From Congregibacter variabilis (GTDB taxonomy: Bacteria > Pseudomonadota > Gammaproteobacteria > Pseudomonadales > Halieaceae), in NCBI RefSeq assembly GCF_045689235.1, contig NZ_CP136864.1:2294001-2358000 (forward strand): a DNA stretch of 64,000 bases. The letters run 5' to 3'. The notes under the pieces are model-generated. The model had not been told where the DNA came from and did not search any database. It saw only the letters and a program-made list of their open reading frames with translations. The position numbers and the translations under genes were made by a program. Shown one piece after another: positions 14,294 to 22,734 of this stretch (the first letter of the stretch is position 1; each line of letters starts with the position of its first letter).

Positions 14294-14803
14294 CTACTCA
14301 GGCATTGTGGGCGGGTCATCTTCTTCGCGGGCAAGCTCACTGACTACCGGCACCTCCTCAAGCATCAATTCTAGTGCCTGAGCGTGAGAGTTTTCTTCAT
14401 CGGCAAAATCCTTTGCGGTGCTAATGACCTCTGCGTCTTTGCTGTTAAGCGCGTAATCACGATAGAACTGCTCTGCTGCGCGTTCGTTCGCCAGCGCCAA
14501 CGTCATAGCATCGTGCAGACTCATACGGTAATGCAGAGCCTCATAACTGGTAGTTTCAGGGGGCTCCGCACCCGGCCAGTTAAATTCCCAGGCCTTAATT
14601 TGAGGAAGCTCAGCCCCCTCACAAAGTAAACTAACTTCAGCTAGGTGACTCCCCGCCTCGTCTGACATGCGGTGAAAAAACCTGGCTACCTCGTCATTGC
14701 GGTGAGCCTCCATTGACTCTGCTATTTCCAGATACCGCTCCTGGGACTCCTGTTCCAACTCCGTGGAATAGGCAAGGAAGGTCAAAAACTCGTCTGTCAT
14801 CAT
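14294..14803 (-). CDS. Ferritin-like/rubrerythrin-type diiron protein
   Basis: This 169-aa helical protein has the paired sequence pattern of the ferritin-like superfamily: ELEQESQERYLEIAESM, MSDEAGSHLAEVSLL, LALANERAAEQFYRDY and ADEENSHAQALELM. The second half carries a regular E-x-x-H (ENSH). In the first half the spacing is E-A-G-S-H, one residue longer, so one iron ligand may be unusual. Rubrerythrin-type proteins remove peroxide or handle iron. It follows korB with a 4-base overlap; a protein that removes reactive oxygen next to an oxygen-sensitive ferredoxin oxidoreductase makes functional sense, but that is an inference. Confidence 0.78.
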   Translation of the reverse strand: MMTDEFLTFLAYSTELEQESQERYLEIAESMEAHRNDEVARFFHRMSDEAGSHLAEVSLLCEGAELPQIKAWEFNWPGAEPPETTSYEALHYRMSLHDAMTLALANERAAEQFYRDYALNSKDAEVISTAKDFADEENSHAQALELMLEEVPVVSELAREEDDPPTMPE

Positions 14804-15639
14804 CGCTGAAATTCCGCAGCCAGATCGTCAAGTACGAGCTTAGCATCCTCTGCTGGTGGCGTATCTGGCGGCCATAGCGGGCGCGGCTCGCGATAGAGCA
14901 GCCCCGTCTTAAAGCCATCCTCAGACAAAAACAGGGCCGCTGCCTCATCCGCACGACTCAGGGGTTCTTCCTCAAAGTCAGTCACAATCGCTTTCCAGTC
15001 AGTTTGCTCAGGACAAAAAGTAATGCACTGGGACAAGACATGTAAAAAGCTAAAACCGGGAAAAGCCAGCGCCTGGGCCAGTAGCCGGGCAATTTGATTG
15101 GGGTTGCCTGAGTAGCCCCGCGCTATCCAGGGTGCACCCGAGGCCAGAGCCATAGCCGCTGGCTTAAAGGGACGCACCCCCGGTCCATGCGGCGTGAGCT
15201 TGCTACCGGTCCAATCCTGAGGACTTGTCGGTGACGCCTGACCCTTGGTCATGCCGTAGACCTCATTGTCCATGGCAATGTAGGTGATATTTACGTTTCG
15301 TCGACAGGCATGCATAAAGTGGTTTCCACCAATAGAAAAGCCGTCGCCATCTCCTCCAAGAGCGATCACCGCAAGATCAGGCCGCGCTACTTTGAGCCCC
15401 TGAGCGACAGCCAGGCCCCGGCCATGTACACCATGAAAACCATAGCTGTCGATGTACGCGGGCAGACGCGAAGAGCAACCGATTCCCGACACAAGCACGG
15501 TGTCATCTTTGGCAAGACCACAGGCAGCAGCGGCTTTAGTGATGGCATTGAGCACCGAGAAATGGCCACAGCCAGGACACCAGATAGGCTTAATGCCGGA
15601 TTTGTAGTCCCGTGGTTTTATCGCCAGCGGTTCATTCAT
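14800..15639 (-). CDS. korB: 2-oxoacid:ferredoxin oxidoreductase, beta subunit
   Basis: This 279-aa protein is the thiamine-diphosphate subunit of a 2-oxoacid:ferredoxin oxidoreductase (KorB type, 2-oxoglutarate or pyruvate class). Visible family motifs are WCPGCGHF near residue 20, VSGIGCSSR, HGRGLAVAQGLK, and the TPP/Mg segment ALGGDGDGFSIGGNHFMHA with IAMDNEVYGMTKGQ. With the alpha/gamma partner encoded just upstream (8-base overlap) it would oxidatively decarboxylate a 2-oxoacid to an acyl-CoA and reduce ferredoxin, in the cytoplasm. Which oxoacid is used cannot be read from the sequence; 2-oxoglutarate is the usual assumption for aerobic bacteria with this short two-subunit form. Confidence 0.92.
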   Translation of the reverse strand: MNEPLAIKPRDYKSGIKPIWCPGCGHFSVLNAITKAAAACGLAKDDTVLVSGIGCSSRLPAYIDSYGFHGVHGRGLAVAQGLKVARPDLAVIALGGDGDGFSIGGNHFMHACRRNVNITYIAMDNEVYGMTKGQASPTSPQDWTGSKLTPHGPGVRPFKPAAMALASGAPWIARGYSGNPNQIARLLAQALAFPGFSFLHVLSQCITFCPEQTDWKAIVTDFEEEPLSRADEAAALFLSEDGFKTGLLYREPRPLWPPDTPPAEDAKLVLDDLAAEFQR

Positions 15640-17341
15640 CGTTCAGAGCCTCACTGACTGCTGTCACAATAGCCGCCGGAGACAGAGGCACAGGGCCCGG
15701 TGTCGCGACTCCATAAAACTTGCCCGAAAACTCGAGATACCCCCGCAGATAATGCAGCAGCTGCGCTGAGTGATTCTGCTCGATGACAATGATTCGGCTA
15801 CATCCGTCCAATGCGTTCATAAGCTGCTCCACCGGCAAGGGTGCCAGCAGGCGGAGAGCTATCACACGACAATCCATGCCCGCTGACAGTAACTTATCGT
15901 AAGCGGTGACCAAGGCCGCCGCGGCGGAACCAAAACACATCAGGGCCACAGGGCCCGTGCCATAGGTCTCCCCCCAGTTATCACCGGGCTCCAGCGCAGC
16001 CAGCTTGCGAGCGCGCTTATCCAGCTGTTGTTGGTGATCCCGAGCGCCGGCGCTGGGGGTGCCGCGCTCATTATGCTCAAGGCCGTCGGCCGTAAAGCGC
16101 TTGTCGTAATCTCCAGGGATGGACTGAGATGACAGTCCGTCATCGGCTATCGCATAGCGCAGATAGTTGTTTGTTTGCGTAGCAGACGCTTCGGCAACCG
16201 CTGCCTTAGGCCCCGGCGGCGGGTCAATGATAGCGGTGGACTGACCAAGAAACTGATCGGACAGAACAATTGCCGCAGTCTGCAGTCGCTGGGCAAGCTG
16301 CACTGACCAGGCACAGGTAAACACGCAGTCCGAAATAGACAAAGGCGCCAGCACAAGATGTGGCGCATCACCGTGCAGCCCAAAAAGCGCAATGTTCAAA
16401 TCACTCTGCTCAGACTTTGTAGGAATCCCGGTAGAGGGCCCACCTCGCATCACATCCAGTATGGTTACCGGGGTCTCGCTGGCCACCGCCAAACCGATAC
16501 TCTCGCTCATCAAAGCAAGACCGGGGCCCGAGGTCGCCGTAAAAGCGGGTACCCCACCGTAGGCGGCGCCCAGAGCCATATTAATAGCGGCCAACTCATC
16601 TTCAGCCTGCACCAGCGTCCCACCTAGTCGCTCCAGGGGCGCTGCCAAATATTCCAGTACATCGGACGCCGGGGTGATTGGGTAAGCCGCGACAAAACGC
16701 ACTCCACCGACTAACGCGCCGTAGGCAGCCGCCTGATTTCCGCTGACATACCAACCCTTCTTTGCATTGACAGCAGGAAGCGACAAAGCGAGGTCTGGCG
16801 CGCCATGAACTCCCACATCAATACAGGCCAAAGCGGCTTCTCGGTAATCCTCGACTTTATCGGCAAGTTTATGGATAGCCAGGGCCCGCAGTGTGGCAAC
16901 GGGAATACCCAGCAAGGCGCCCAAAACACCCAAGGCGACCATATTCACTCTGCCTTCTGGATGTGCGCTCTTGGCCAGCTCTTGAAAGGGGAGTGCAACA
17001 ATCTTTGGCTTTAGCGCAAGCACCGAATCTGGCATGTTGGCCGGGGTTTCACAGAGCACGATGCTGTCTGGCTGAAGACGGATCTCGTCACCAAAGCGAT
17101 TGAAATTGTCCCAGTCAAATGCGAGCAGCAAATTATGCGTCGAAGCCGCGGTATAGCGCTGATGCGAGGTCAACGTGATTAAAGCCGCCGCTTCGCCACC
17201 ACGGATCTGCGGGCCAAATGCTTTTCTGAGCAGCCCTCTTCCGCCTTCTTCTGCCCAGGCTTGCAACAGCAACTCACCCACTGACATCACGCCGGCACCG
17301 CCAGAGCCGGTTATCGCCAGAGAAAACTCGTCCAGGAGCAT
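15632..17341 (-). CDS. korA: 2-oxoacid:ferredoxin oxidoreductase, fused gamma-alpha subunit
   Basis: The 569-aa protein joins the gamma domain (about residues 5-190; ITGSGGAGVMSVGELL, RKAFGPQIRGGEAAA) to the alpha or pyrimidine-binding domain (about 205-569; AAYPITPASDVLEYLA, QAEDELAAINMALGAAYGG, TATSGPGLALMSESIGLA, MRGGPSTGIPTKSEQSDL). This is the usual KorA architecture. It pairs with KorB. ATG at 17341 is chosen; a TTG four codons upstream (17353) is also possible. A 22-nt palindrome of FNR type lies 80 bases upstream and suggests oxygen-responsive control. Confidence 0.92.
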   Translation of the reverse strand: MLLDEFSLAITGSGGAGVMSVGELLLQAWAEEGGRGLLRKAFGPQIRGGEAAALITLTSHQRYTAASTHNLLLAFDWDNFNRFGDEIRLQPDSIVLCETPANMPDSVLALKPKIVALPFQELAKSAHPEGRVNMVALGVLGALLGIPVATLRALAIHKLADKVEDYREAALACIDVGVHGAPDLALSLPAVNAKKGWYVSGNQAAAYGALVGGVRFVAAYPITPASDVLEYLAAPLERLGGTLVQAEDELAAINMALGAAYGGVPAFTATSGPGLALMSESIGLAVASETPVTILDVMRGGPSTGIPTKSEQSDLNIALFGLHGDAPHLVLAPLSISDCVFTCAWSVQLAQRLQTAAIVLSDQFLGQSTAIIDPPPGPKAAVAEASATQTNNYLRYAIADDGLSSQSIPGDYDKRFTADGLEHNERGTPSAGARDHQQQLDKRARKLAALEPGDNWGETYGTGPVALMCFGSAAAALVTAYDKLLSAGMDCRVIALRLLAPLPVEQLMNALDGCSRIIVIEQNHSAQLLHYLRGYLEFSGKFYGVATPGPVPLSPAAIVTAVSEALNDE

Positions 17342-17420
17342 AGCCTTATCCAATCATTGGAATTCTTCAGGATACTCACTGACAACTACGTGAACAGGCG
17401 ATCACACGGCTATATGGCGT

Positions 17421-17442
17421 TTTCTTGAGCTAGCTCAAGAAA
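17421..17442. promoter_or_regulatory. Perfect palindrome upstream of the kor operon, FNR-like operator
   Basis: TTTCTTGAGCT (17421-17431) is followed directly by its exact complement AGCTCAAGAAA (17432-17442). The centre reads TTGA-GCTAGC-TCAA, the half-sites and 6-bp spacing recognised by FNR/ANR-type regulators (TTGAT-N4-ATCAA), with G instead of T at the fifth position. It lies about 80 bases before the korA start. It is also 22 bases past the stop of the next gene upstream, so a role as a terminator-like hairpin is possible, but there is no T-run on the kor-distal side. Confidence 0.6.
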
Positions 17443-17463
17443 CGAAGCTACCTGTAAAAGGTA

Positions 17464-18996
17464 CTACTTAGCTTTTGTCTTTGGTCGGGCCGTTTTCTTG
17501 GGCCGAGCCTTTGTCCGAGGCGCCTTTTTTGCAACTGTACGGCGCTTGGCCCCAGCACGCTTTTTAGTCGCTGGCGGCTTATCGTCGACAAGTGTCAGCA
17601 GTTCTGCCAGTGATTCTTCAATACAGTCCATAAAGAATTCGATGTCCGGCAGTAGCTCCCGCGTCGAAATAACATTGAAACTCATCTGACCGTCGTAACT
17701 GGGCGTGCCTATAAACAAACCCATACCGTCTGCGAGTGGGGCTAAACCCACGCTGCGAACCATTCTGGCGCCGTTCATGTACATAGGAATCTGAGGTCCC
17801 GGTACATTGGAAATAAACAGGTTACACATTTTGGCCGCCGCACCGCTGCGCAGTAGCAGGCGACTTGCCAACACCTGAGTCGCCGCTGGCACATGTCGGG
17901 TGACATCCGTCATGAGACGCGCCGAGATACCCGAGCGCGCTTCTTTGCTGGCCCGGGTGGACTGCTGAATTCGCTGTAAGCGCTTAAGAGGGTCAGGCTC
18001 GTCGGTAAAGATCGGCGTGGTCATGGCCGAAATATTATTGCCCGGTAAATCGCTGCCATCGCTGCCGCGTGGACGGGCATTGATGGGCACCCAGGCGATG
18101 ATTGATTCATCTGGCAATTCGCCGTGATGAGACAAGTACCGACGCAGGCCGCCGGCACAGATCGCCAGCACCACATCATTGATCGTCACCCCGGACTGGA
18201 GTTGGCGAATACGCTTGAGATCATCCAGTGGCACTACTCTGGCATCGAACATCTTGTGCGGCGATAAATCAACGTTAAAACGGGTGGGTGGCACTGGATG
18301 CTTGTCTTCATCGCGCTTTGCTACGGAGTCCTGTGCCGCCTGCACCAAACTCGGCGCGGCGCGCATTACGGTTTCGGCAATGCGTAGCGGCGAGCGCAAA
18401 TTGTTTTTGAAAGCGCGAGAAATAAGCGCTGGCATCGCAGGAATCTCCCCGGACCCAACGACCACCTCCTCCAGTGGCACCAATGGCGTTCCTAAATTGT
18501 CACCATCGGCCATACTCGCAAAAAACTTCATTAACGATGCGCCGTCGACGGCTGCATGATGGATTTTTGTGGCAATGGCGTAGCAACCTTTGGGGAGACC
18601 CTCTACATGATCCAGGCCTTCCACAACGAAGATCTCCCAAGGCGGGCGATTCATGTCCAAAGGCCGGCTGTGATAGCGCGCCATATGAATACAAAACTGC
18701 CGCCAATCCCCGGGCTCAGGCAAGCGGCCATGCTGCATGTGGTATTCAAGATCGAAGTACTCGTCCTCGACCCAATAGGGGTAATCGATTTCTAACGGAA
18801 GCCGTAGCAAACGGCGAAAGAACACTGGGTTATAGGCCAGTCGTTCGCGCACATGGGCAATAATGTCGGTGAACCGAACCGTCTGACCACCGGGCACCGT
18901 CGACGGATCGTAAATCGCGACGCTAGTGACGTGGGTGAGATTGTGCTCGGTCTCTGCATAGAGAAACTGTGCATCCTGTGGGCTCAACTGGTGCAT
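17464..18996 (-). CDS. Wax ester synthase/diacylglycerol acyltransferase (WS/DGAT) with a basic tail
   Basis: This 510-aa enzyme of the WS/DGAT family makes wax esters or triacylglycerol from acyl-CoA and an alcohol or diacylglycerol. The catalytic H-H-x3-D-G motif is at residues 146-152 (HHAAVDG). Other family blocks are MHQLSPQDAQFLYAET at the start, NDVVLAICAGGLRRYL, VPINARPRG and NLFISNVPGP. After about residue 475 the protein ends in a K/A/R/P-rich tail of some 33 residues (KKRAGAKRRTVAKKAPRTKA...), which is not part of the usual catalytic core. The gene follows plsB by 30 bases, joining two acyltransfer steps of glycerolipid or storage-lipid synthesis. Confidence 0.9.
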   Translation of the reverse strand: MHQLSPQDAQFLYAETEHNLTHVTSVAIYDPSTVPGGQTVRFTDIIAHVRERLAYNPVFFRRLLRLPLEIDYPYWVEDEYFDLEYHMQHGRLPEPGDWRQFCIHMARYHSRPLDMNRPPWEIFVVEGLDHVEGLPKGCYAIATKIHHAAVDGASLMKFFASMADGDNLGTPLVPLEEVVVGSGEIPAMPALISRAFKNNLRSPLRIAETVMRAAPSLVQAAQDSVAKRDEDKHPVPPTRFNVDLSPHKMFDARVVPLDDLKRIRQLQSGVTINDVVLAICAGGLRRYLSHHGELPDESIIAWVPINARPRGSDGSDLPGNNISAMTTPIFTDEPDPLKRLQRIQQSTRASKEARSGISARLMTDVTRHVPAATQVLASRLLLRSGAAAKMCNLFISNVPGPQIPMYMNGARMVRSVGLAPLADGMGLFIGTPSYDGQMSFNVISTRELLPDIEFFMDCIEESLAELLTLVDDKPPATKKRAGAKRRTVAKKAPRTKARPKKTARPKTKAK

Positions 18997-19026
18997 GCAT
19001 CTAGACCTTGTATGTTTGAACGAGTA

Positions 19027-21324
19027 TCAGGGCAGCGCTGCCGCGCGAACACGCTCAATACGTCGTTGTAATTCACGGAAGTTCTGCGCCAGCTGCAAGC
19101 GACGCTCCGCCAGATCGTCGCCTTCACCGGCCGCCAAATCAAGATTATCTACCAGCCGGTAGGCATTACTAAACAGCAGCTTGCCAATGGATGCCTCGGA
19201 ACTGATACGTCTTTGCAAATAAGCCTGGCGACCATAAGCGAGGGACTTCTGTACACAGTCTTTCTCGCTCAGCGGGTCACCAAGCGGCTGTCTTGCGACC
19301 ACGTCAGCGACCACGCGATAAGCCTCAACAAAAGGCAGTAACACGGCGTGGGCCATACGCGGCTGCAGCCGCGAGAAAATTGCTGACGGTGCCCCAGGCT
19401 CGTCAATGGCTGCCTCCCAGGCCGGCTGATATCGAGACAGTTCATCGCTGACATCACGGCGAAATTCCTCTTTAGGCGCGTAAAAGAATTCGAACTTAAA
19501 GTAATCCCGAAGACGCTCCGCCTCTTCCCAAAAGGCATCACTGCCGGTTTGCTCAAGCTGCGCCATATTTACTAGCACCAACTCGATGATGGATTTATTA
19601 AGGAAATAATGAATCACCATATTGCGGTAATAGCTCGCCACACCGTGCTGCTCAGCGGCAATGGTGTAGACCTGCTCGGGGCCATCGTCGTAACGCGTGA
19701 GCAAGCCGCTGGCAATCATCTTGCCTGTGAGATCAGACACCTGCGCGGGATCCTGTTCATCCAGATCCCGGGTCAAGGTAATGCCCCGCTTGCGCGCCCA
19801 ATCCGTGAGCGCCACAACCTCAGAACGCAACTCATCGGTGGTCAGCGCTCGGGGGGCTGAGCCCAAAAGCACCATGCTGATAACCGACGGGAGAGTAATG
19901 GGAGAAACTTTGTTAACGGCCACCCCAACGGCAAAGGCGACGCGCTGTAACTCTCGGGGATCCTCCGGAGATGGCGCCTTGGGAAGCACCACCGGCTCCC
20001 CAAAATTGAAGTAGATCTTGCCCATAGGCTGACGCAAACCGCGCAAGTAGCCAATAAACCAACTCAGGCTCTCCGGGCGTTTGGTGGCCCCACCTTCCAT
20101 GGCGGCGTAATCCTTGACGTCTCCGATCATGTCATAGCTGATGGAGATAGGGATGATATGTAAGTTCTCGGCGCCGGTGGCATGCGCCGAATCCATCACG
20201 TACTTGAGCAATCCATAGCGCGGTGGCATTAACTTACCGACTCGCGAGCGAGTACCCTCAAACGCCCAGGACAGTGGGAATCTCTTCTCCATCAAATAGC
20301 CGATGTACTGACGGAGCACAGCTTTATAAAGTAAATCATCCTGAAAGCTTCGGCGAATAAAAATTGCCCCGGCACGCTTGGCGACAAAACCCAGGCCCGC
20401 AAAGGCCATGTTCACACCACCGAGAATATGCGGCGCCGGAAAATCGTTGTCGGCGCACATCGCGTTAACAGCAAAACCATCGACATGAGTCTTGTGCGTC
20501 CAAAGAAGCGCCGTGGGGTACTCCCGGGACCATTGCCTGACCCGCTGGAGGCCCTCCTGGTCGATGACAACGTCGGCGTCGTAGCCCAGGCGCATGACCC
20601 AGTGATTGAGCTGCGCCATCACATCGAGCCAAAACGGCTGAGGCCGGGCAATGAGCTCACGCATAATCTCCTCAGACTCGTGCATGAGGTCATCCATGCC
20701 GCGACCGGTCTCTGTCGACACCAACTCCACCGCCGAGCGGAACTTGGCACTGGCCAAGAGGTTATTCGCAACGCGACGAGGCACCTTATAGCGGCTGCCC
20801 TGCAAGCGACGCTCGGCCACATCCAAAGCAAGCCCGGCTTGCCCTGCGACAAAGGAGGCCAGGGTATCGGTATCTACATCAGCACCCTGGAGTTGCTGCA
20901 GGCGATCACGCAATTGATCAATGGTCGCCGGCTCTCCCGCGATACAGACCACCCGCTCGGGGTGCTGGCGCAGGATACGTCGAGAACGGGATGGGCCCGG
21001 TCGTCTGGGGTTACCAAATAGCAGGTCCCGAGGCCGTGGCCGCGTGCTCTTTTCCTGCAGGGAGGTTCGCCACACCACACGCAAAGGAAACACCAATGTG
21101 TCCCCGGGTAAATCAAGCAGTGGCACCAAAGCCGTGGTCGCAGGGTTTTCACGATCCCGCACGATGGGCAACACACACTCATGCACTTCAGCGCCAATGC
21201 CATACTCGGCAATGGAGTCGCGCAAAAACTGCTCGATGTGTTTTTGCTCCACGCCATGGGCAACGTCAAGTACCGCGATTACACGCTCGCTTGCTTTCAA
21301 TTTCTGCCAGGGCTGGCTTGTCAT
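19027..21324 (-). CDS. plsB: Glycerol-3-phosphate 1-O-acyltransferase
   Basis: This 765-aa inner-membrane-associated enzyme, close in length to E. coli PlsB (807 aa), acylates sn-glycerol-3-phosphate with acyl-CoA or acyl-ACP as the first step of phospholipid synthesis. The acyltransferase H-x4-D motif is at residues 277-282 (HKTHVD). Downstream blocks follow the family order: GGVNMAFAGLGFVAKRAGAIFIRRSF, WAFEGTRSRVGKLMPPRYGLL, IIPISISYDMIGDVKDY. The start ATG has a plausible ribosome site (AAAAGGG upstream). It forms a likely operon with the wax-ester synthase gene downstream. Confidence 0.95.
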   Translation of the reverse strand: MTSQPWQKLKASERVIAVLDVAHGVEQKHIEQFLRDSIAEYGIGAEVHECVLPIVRDRENPATTALVPLLDLPGDTLVFPLRVVWRTSLQEKSTRPRPRDLLFGNPRRPGPSRSRRILRQHPERVVCIAGEPATIDQLRDRLQQLQGADVDTDTLASFVAGQAGLALDVAERRLQGSRYKVPRRVANNLLASAKFRSAVELVSTETGRGMDDLMHESEEIMRELIARPQPFWLDVMAQLNHWVMRLGYDADVVIDQEGLQRVRQWSREYPTALLWTHKTHVDGFAVNAMCADNDFPAPHILGGVNMAFAGLGFVAKRAGAIFIRRSFQDDLLYKAVLRQYIGYLMEKRFPLSWAFEGTRSRVGKLMPPRYGLLKYVMDSAHATGAENLHIIPISISYDMIGDVKDYAAMEGGATKRPESLSWFIGYLRGLRQPMGKIYFNFGEPVVLPKAPSPEDPRELQRVAFAVGVAVNKVSPITLPSVISMVLLGSAPRALTTDELRSEVVALTDWARKRGITLTRDLDEQDPAQVSDLTGKMIASGLLTRYDDGPEQVYTIAAEQHGVASYYRNMVIHYFLNKSIIELVLVNMAQLEQTGSDAFWEEAERLRDYFKFEFFYAPKEEFRRDVSDELSRYQPAWEAAIDEPGAPSAIFSRLQPRMAHAVLLPFVEAYRVVADVVARQPLGDPLSEKDCVQKSLAYGRQAYLQRRISSEASIGKLLFSNAYRLVDNLDLAAGEGDDLAERRLQLAQNFRELQRRIERVRAAALP

Positions 21325-21507
21325 AGGTAGGCCCTTTTATCCGCGGGATGCGCGGCTGGTTTTTTATTATGCATTGTGTCGAACAATCCGAAACTGATCA
21401 TACCAGTCAAGAGACTGTCGCGGGACGGCAACTATGCATCCCTAAACTGGTCTATGTTGTACAGAGCACGTACCAACTCAAATACTCTCAAGAGGTAACA
21501 CGCGACC

Positions 21508-22038
21508 GTGGATGATCCAAGGCATGAGCGCCGGCGCATGGGCCGAACGATGCAGGTCTTTGCCTGGCTGTCGATCATGGCGCTGCTAACCATGTATTTC
21601 AGCGACGCACTCGATCGACAGCGTAACCCCAATCGCAGCGTTAACACGGCAGTGACTGCCGAGGGCGTACGCGAGGTAGAGCTGCGGCGAAACCGCATGG
21701 GGCACTACCTCAGTACCGGCACGATAAACGGAGAAGAAGTGGTTTTTTTACTGGACACGGGTGCTACCGGCGTTGCCATACCTGCAGCGCTGGCCGAACG
21801 CCTTTCGCTGCCCCGGGGACGAGCAATACGCACGAATACGGCCAATGGAAGCACGCGCAGCTATTTGACGCGTCTTGAGGAAGTAGCGGTGGGCGATATC
21901 CGGCTACAGAACGTTGAAGCCTCGATCACGCCGGGCCTGCAGATGCGCGAGGTGTTGCTGGGGATGAGCTTTCTCAAGCACATTGAATTTACGCAGCGCG
22001 GCAATACCCTGACGCTTCGGCAATATCCCGAGGCTTAG
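21508..22038 (+). CDS. Membrane-anchored retropepsin-like aspartic protease
   Basis: This 176-aa protein has an N-terminal membrane segment (about residues 15-32, MQVFAWLSIMALLTMYF) and a clan AA single-lobe aspartic protease domain. The active-site motif is VVFLLDTGATGVAIPA, and family blocks follow (ANGSTRSYLTRLEEVAVGDIRLQNVEASI, LLGMSFLKHIEF). Such proteins work as dimers; this subfamily is widespread in proteobacteria and mostly uncharacterised. The start is GTG, with AGAGG upstream at slightly long spacing. It is divergent from plsB. Confidence 0.85.
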   Translation: MDDPRHERRRMGRTMQVFAWLSIMALLTMYFSDALDRQRNPNRSVNTAVTAEGVREVELRRNRMGHYLSTGTINGEEVVFLLDTGATGVAIPAALAERLSLPRGRAIRTNTANGSTRSYLTRLEEVAVGDIRLQNVEASITPGLQMREVLLGMSFLKHIEFTQRGNTLTLRQYPEA

Positions 22039-22224
22039 AAAAGCGTGATCGCGGGCTCGAGGGATCGTCTCTAGTTGCTTCGATCTCGAATTGGCGGCTC
22101 AACCCCACTTCACTCGAGCTGCTCGCGCATCTCCATCAGCGCCAGAGCATTAAACAGCGCGCTCGACGGACGCTCGAGCAAAGCGGCGCCGAGCCGCCAT
22201 CCGCCGTCTGCGAGAGCCCCGCCG

Positions 22225-22545
22225 TCAGTGCTGCCAGCTTGGGAGGCTTTCAAAACCGGGCGCCAGAGAAACCTCCAGCGCGTTGTCCGTAGGCACAAAC
22301 GACTGCCCGACCATTTCGTCGTAGGCGCTACGCTGAATCAACACCATGTCCACGCCACGCAAACCGGCCAGCGCAGACTTCATATCCAGAAGGTTACGCG
22401 TTTTTAGAGGCTTGCCGTCGGGAGCAACGATCAATACTCGCTGGCCACTCACGTCCGCATGCGCGATATACAAACTTAAGTCCACGGATTCCACGACAAT
22501 CCGGTCAAGCTGCTTAGACCGCAGTTCCTTAAGCGTTGCCTTCAT
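22225..22545 (-). CDS. DUF6482-type small protein
   Basis: This 106-aa cytoplasmic protein has the pattern of DUF6482: an N-terminal helix, VVESVDLSLYIAHADVSGQRVLIVAPDGKPLKTRNLLDMKSAL, then MVLIQRSAYDEMVGQ. It is found in many marine gammaproteobacteria and has no known role. The ribosome site AGGGTGG is good. Beyond the stop, a GC-rich frame continues for about 30 codons in the -1/+1 register (to about 22110) with coding-like codon use, which might reflect an older, longer gene or a lost neighbour. Confidence 0.7.
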   Translation of the reverse strand: MKATLKELRSKQLDRIVVESVDLSLYIAHADVSGQRVLIVAPDGKPLKTRNLLDMKSALAGLRGVDMVLIQRSAYDEMVGQSFVPTDNALEVSLAPGFESLPSWQH

Positions 22546-22734
22546 AAAACCACCCTATACCTGTCGTGTAGTGCGACAGTGTGCCGCGATTGAGCTCAGA
22601 ATTCGTCGATAAATTCGCAAAAAACAGCCCGTGATCTGCGACCATACTGACAAAATATGGACGCAGAGCTCTCGGCTCAAGTCCTCGCGCAAAAATTCCT
22701 GCACCATTACGCCTAGGAAAAAAGTCAGAACTTC

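Noticed and set aside
22110..22298. Small minus-strand gene after the DUF6482 gene
   Set aside because: The last 30 codons look coding-like, but no start or ribosome site is visible and I recognise no family; noted in the DUF6482 entry only.
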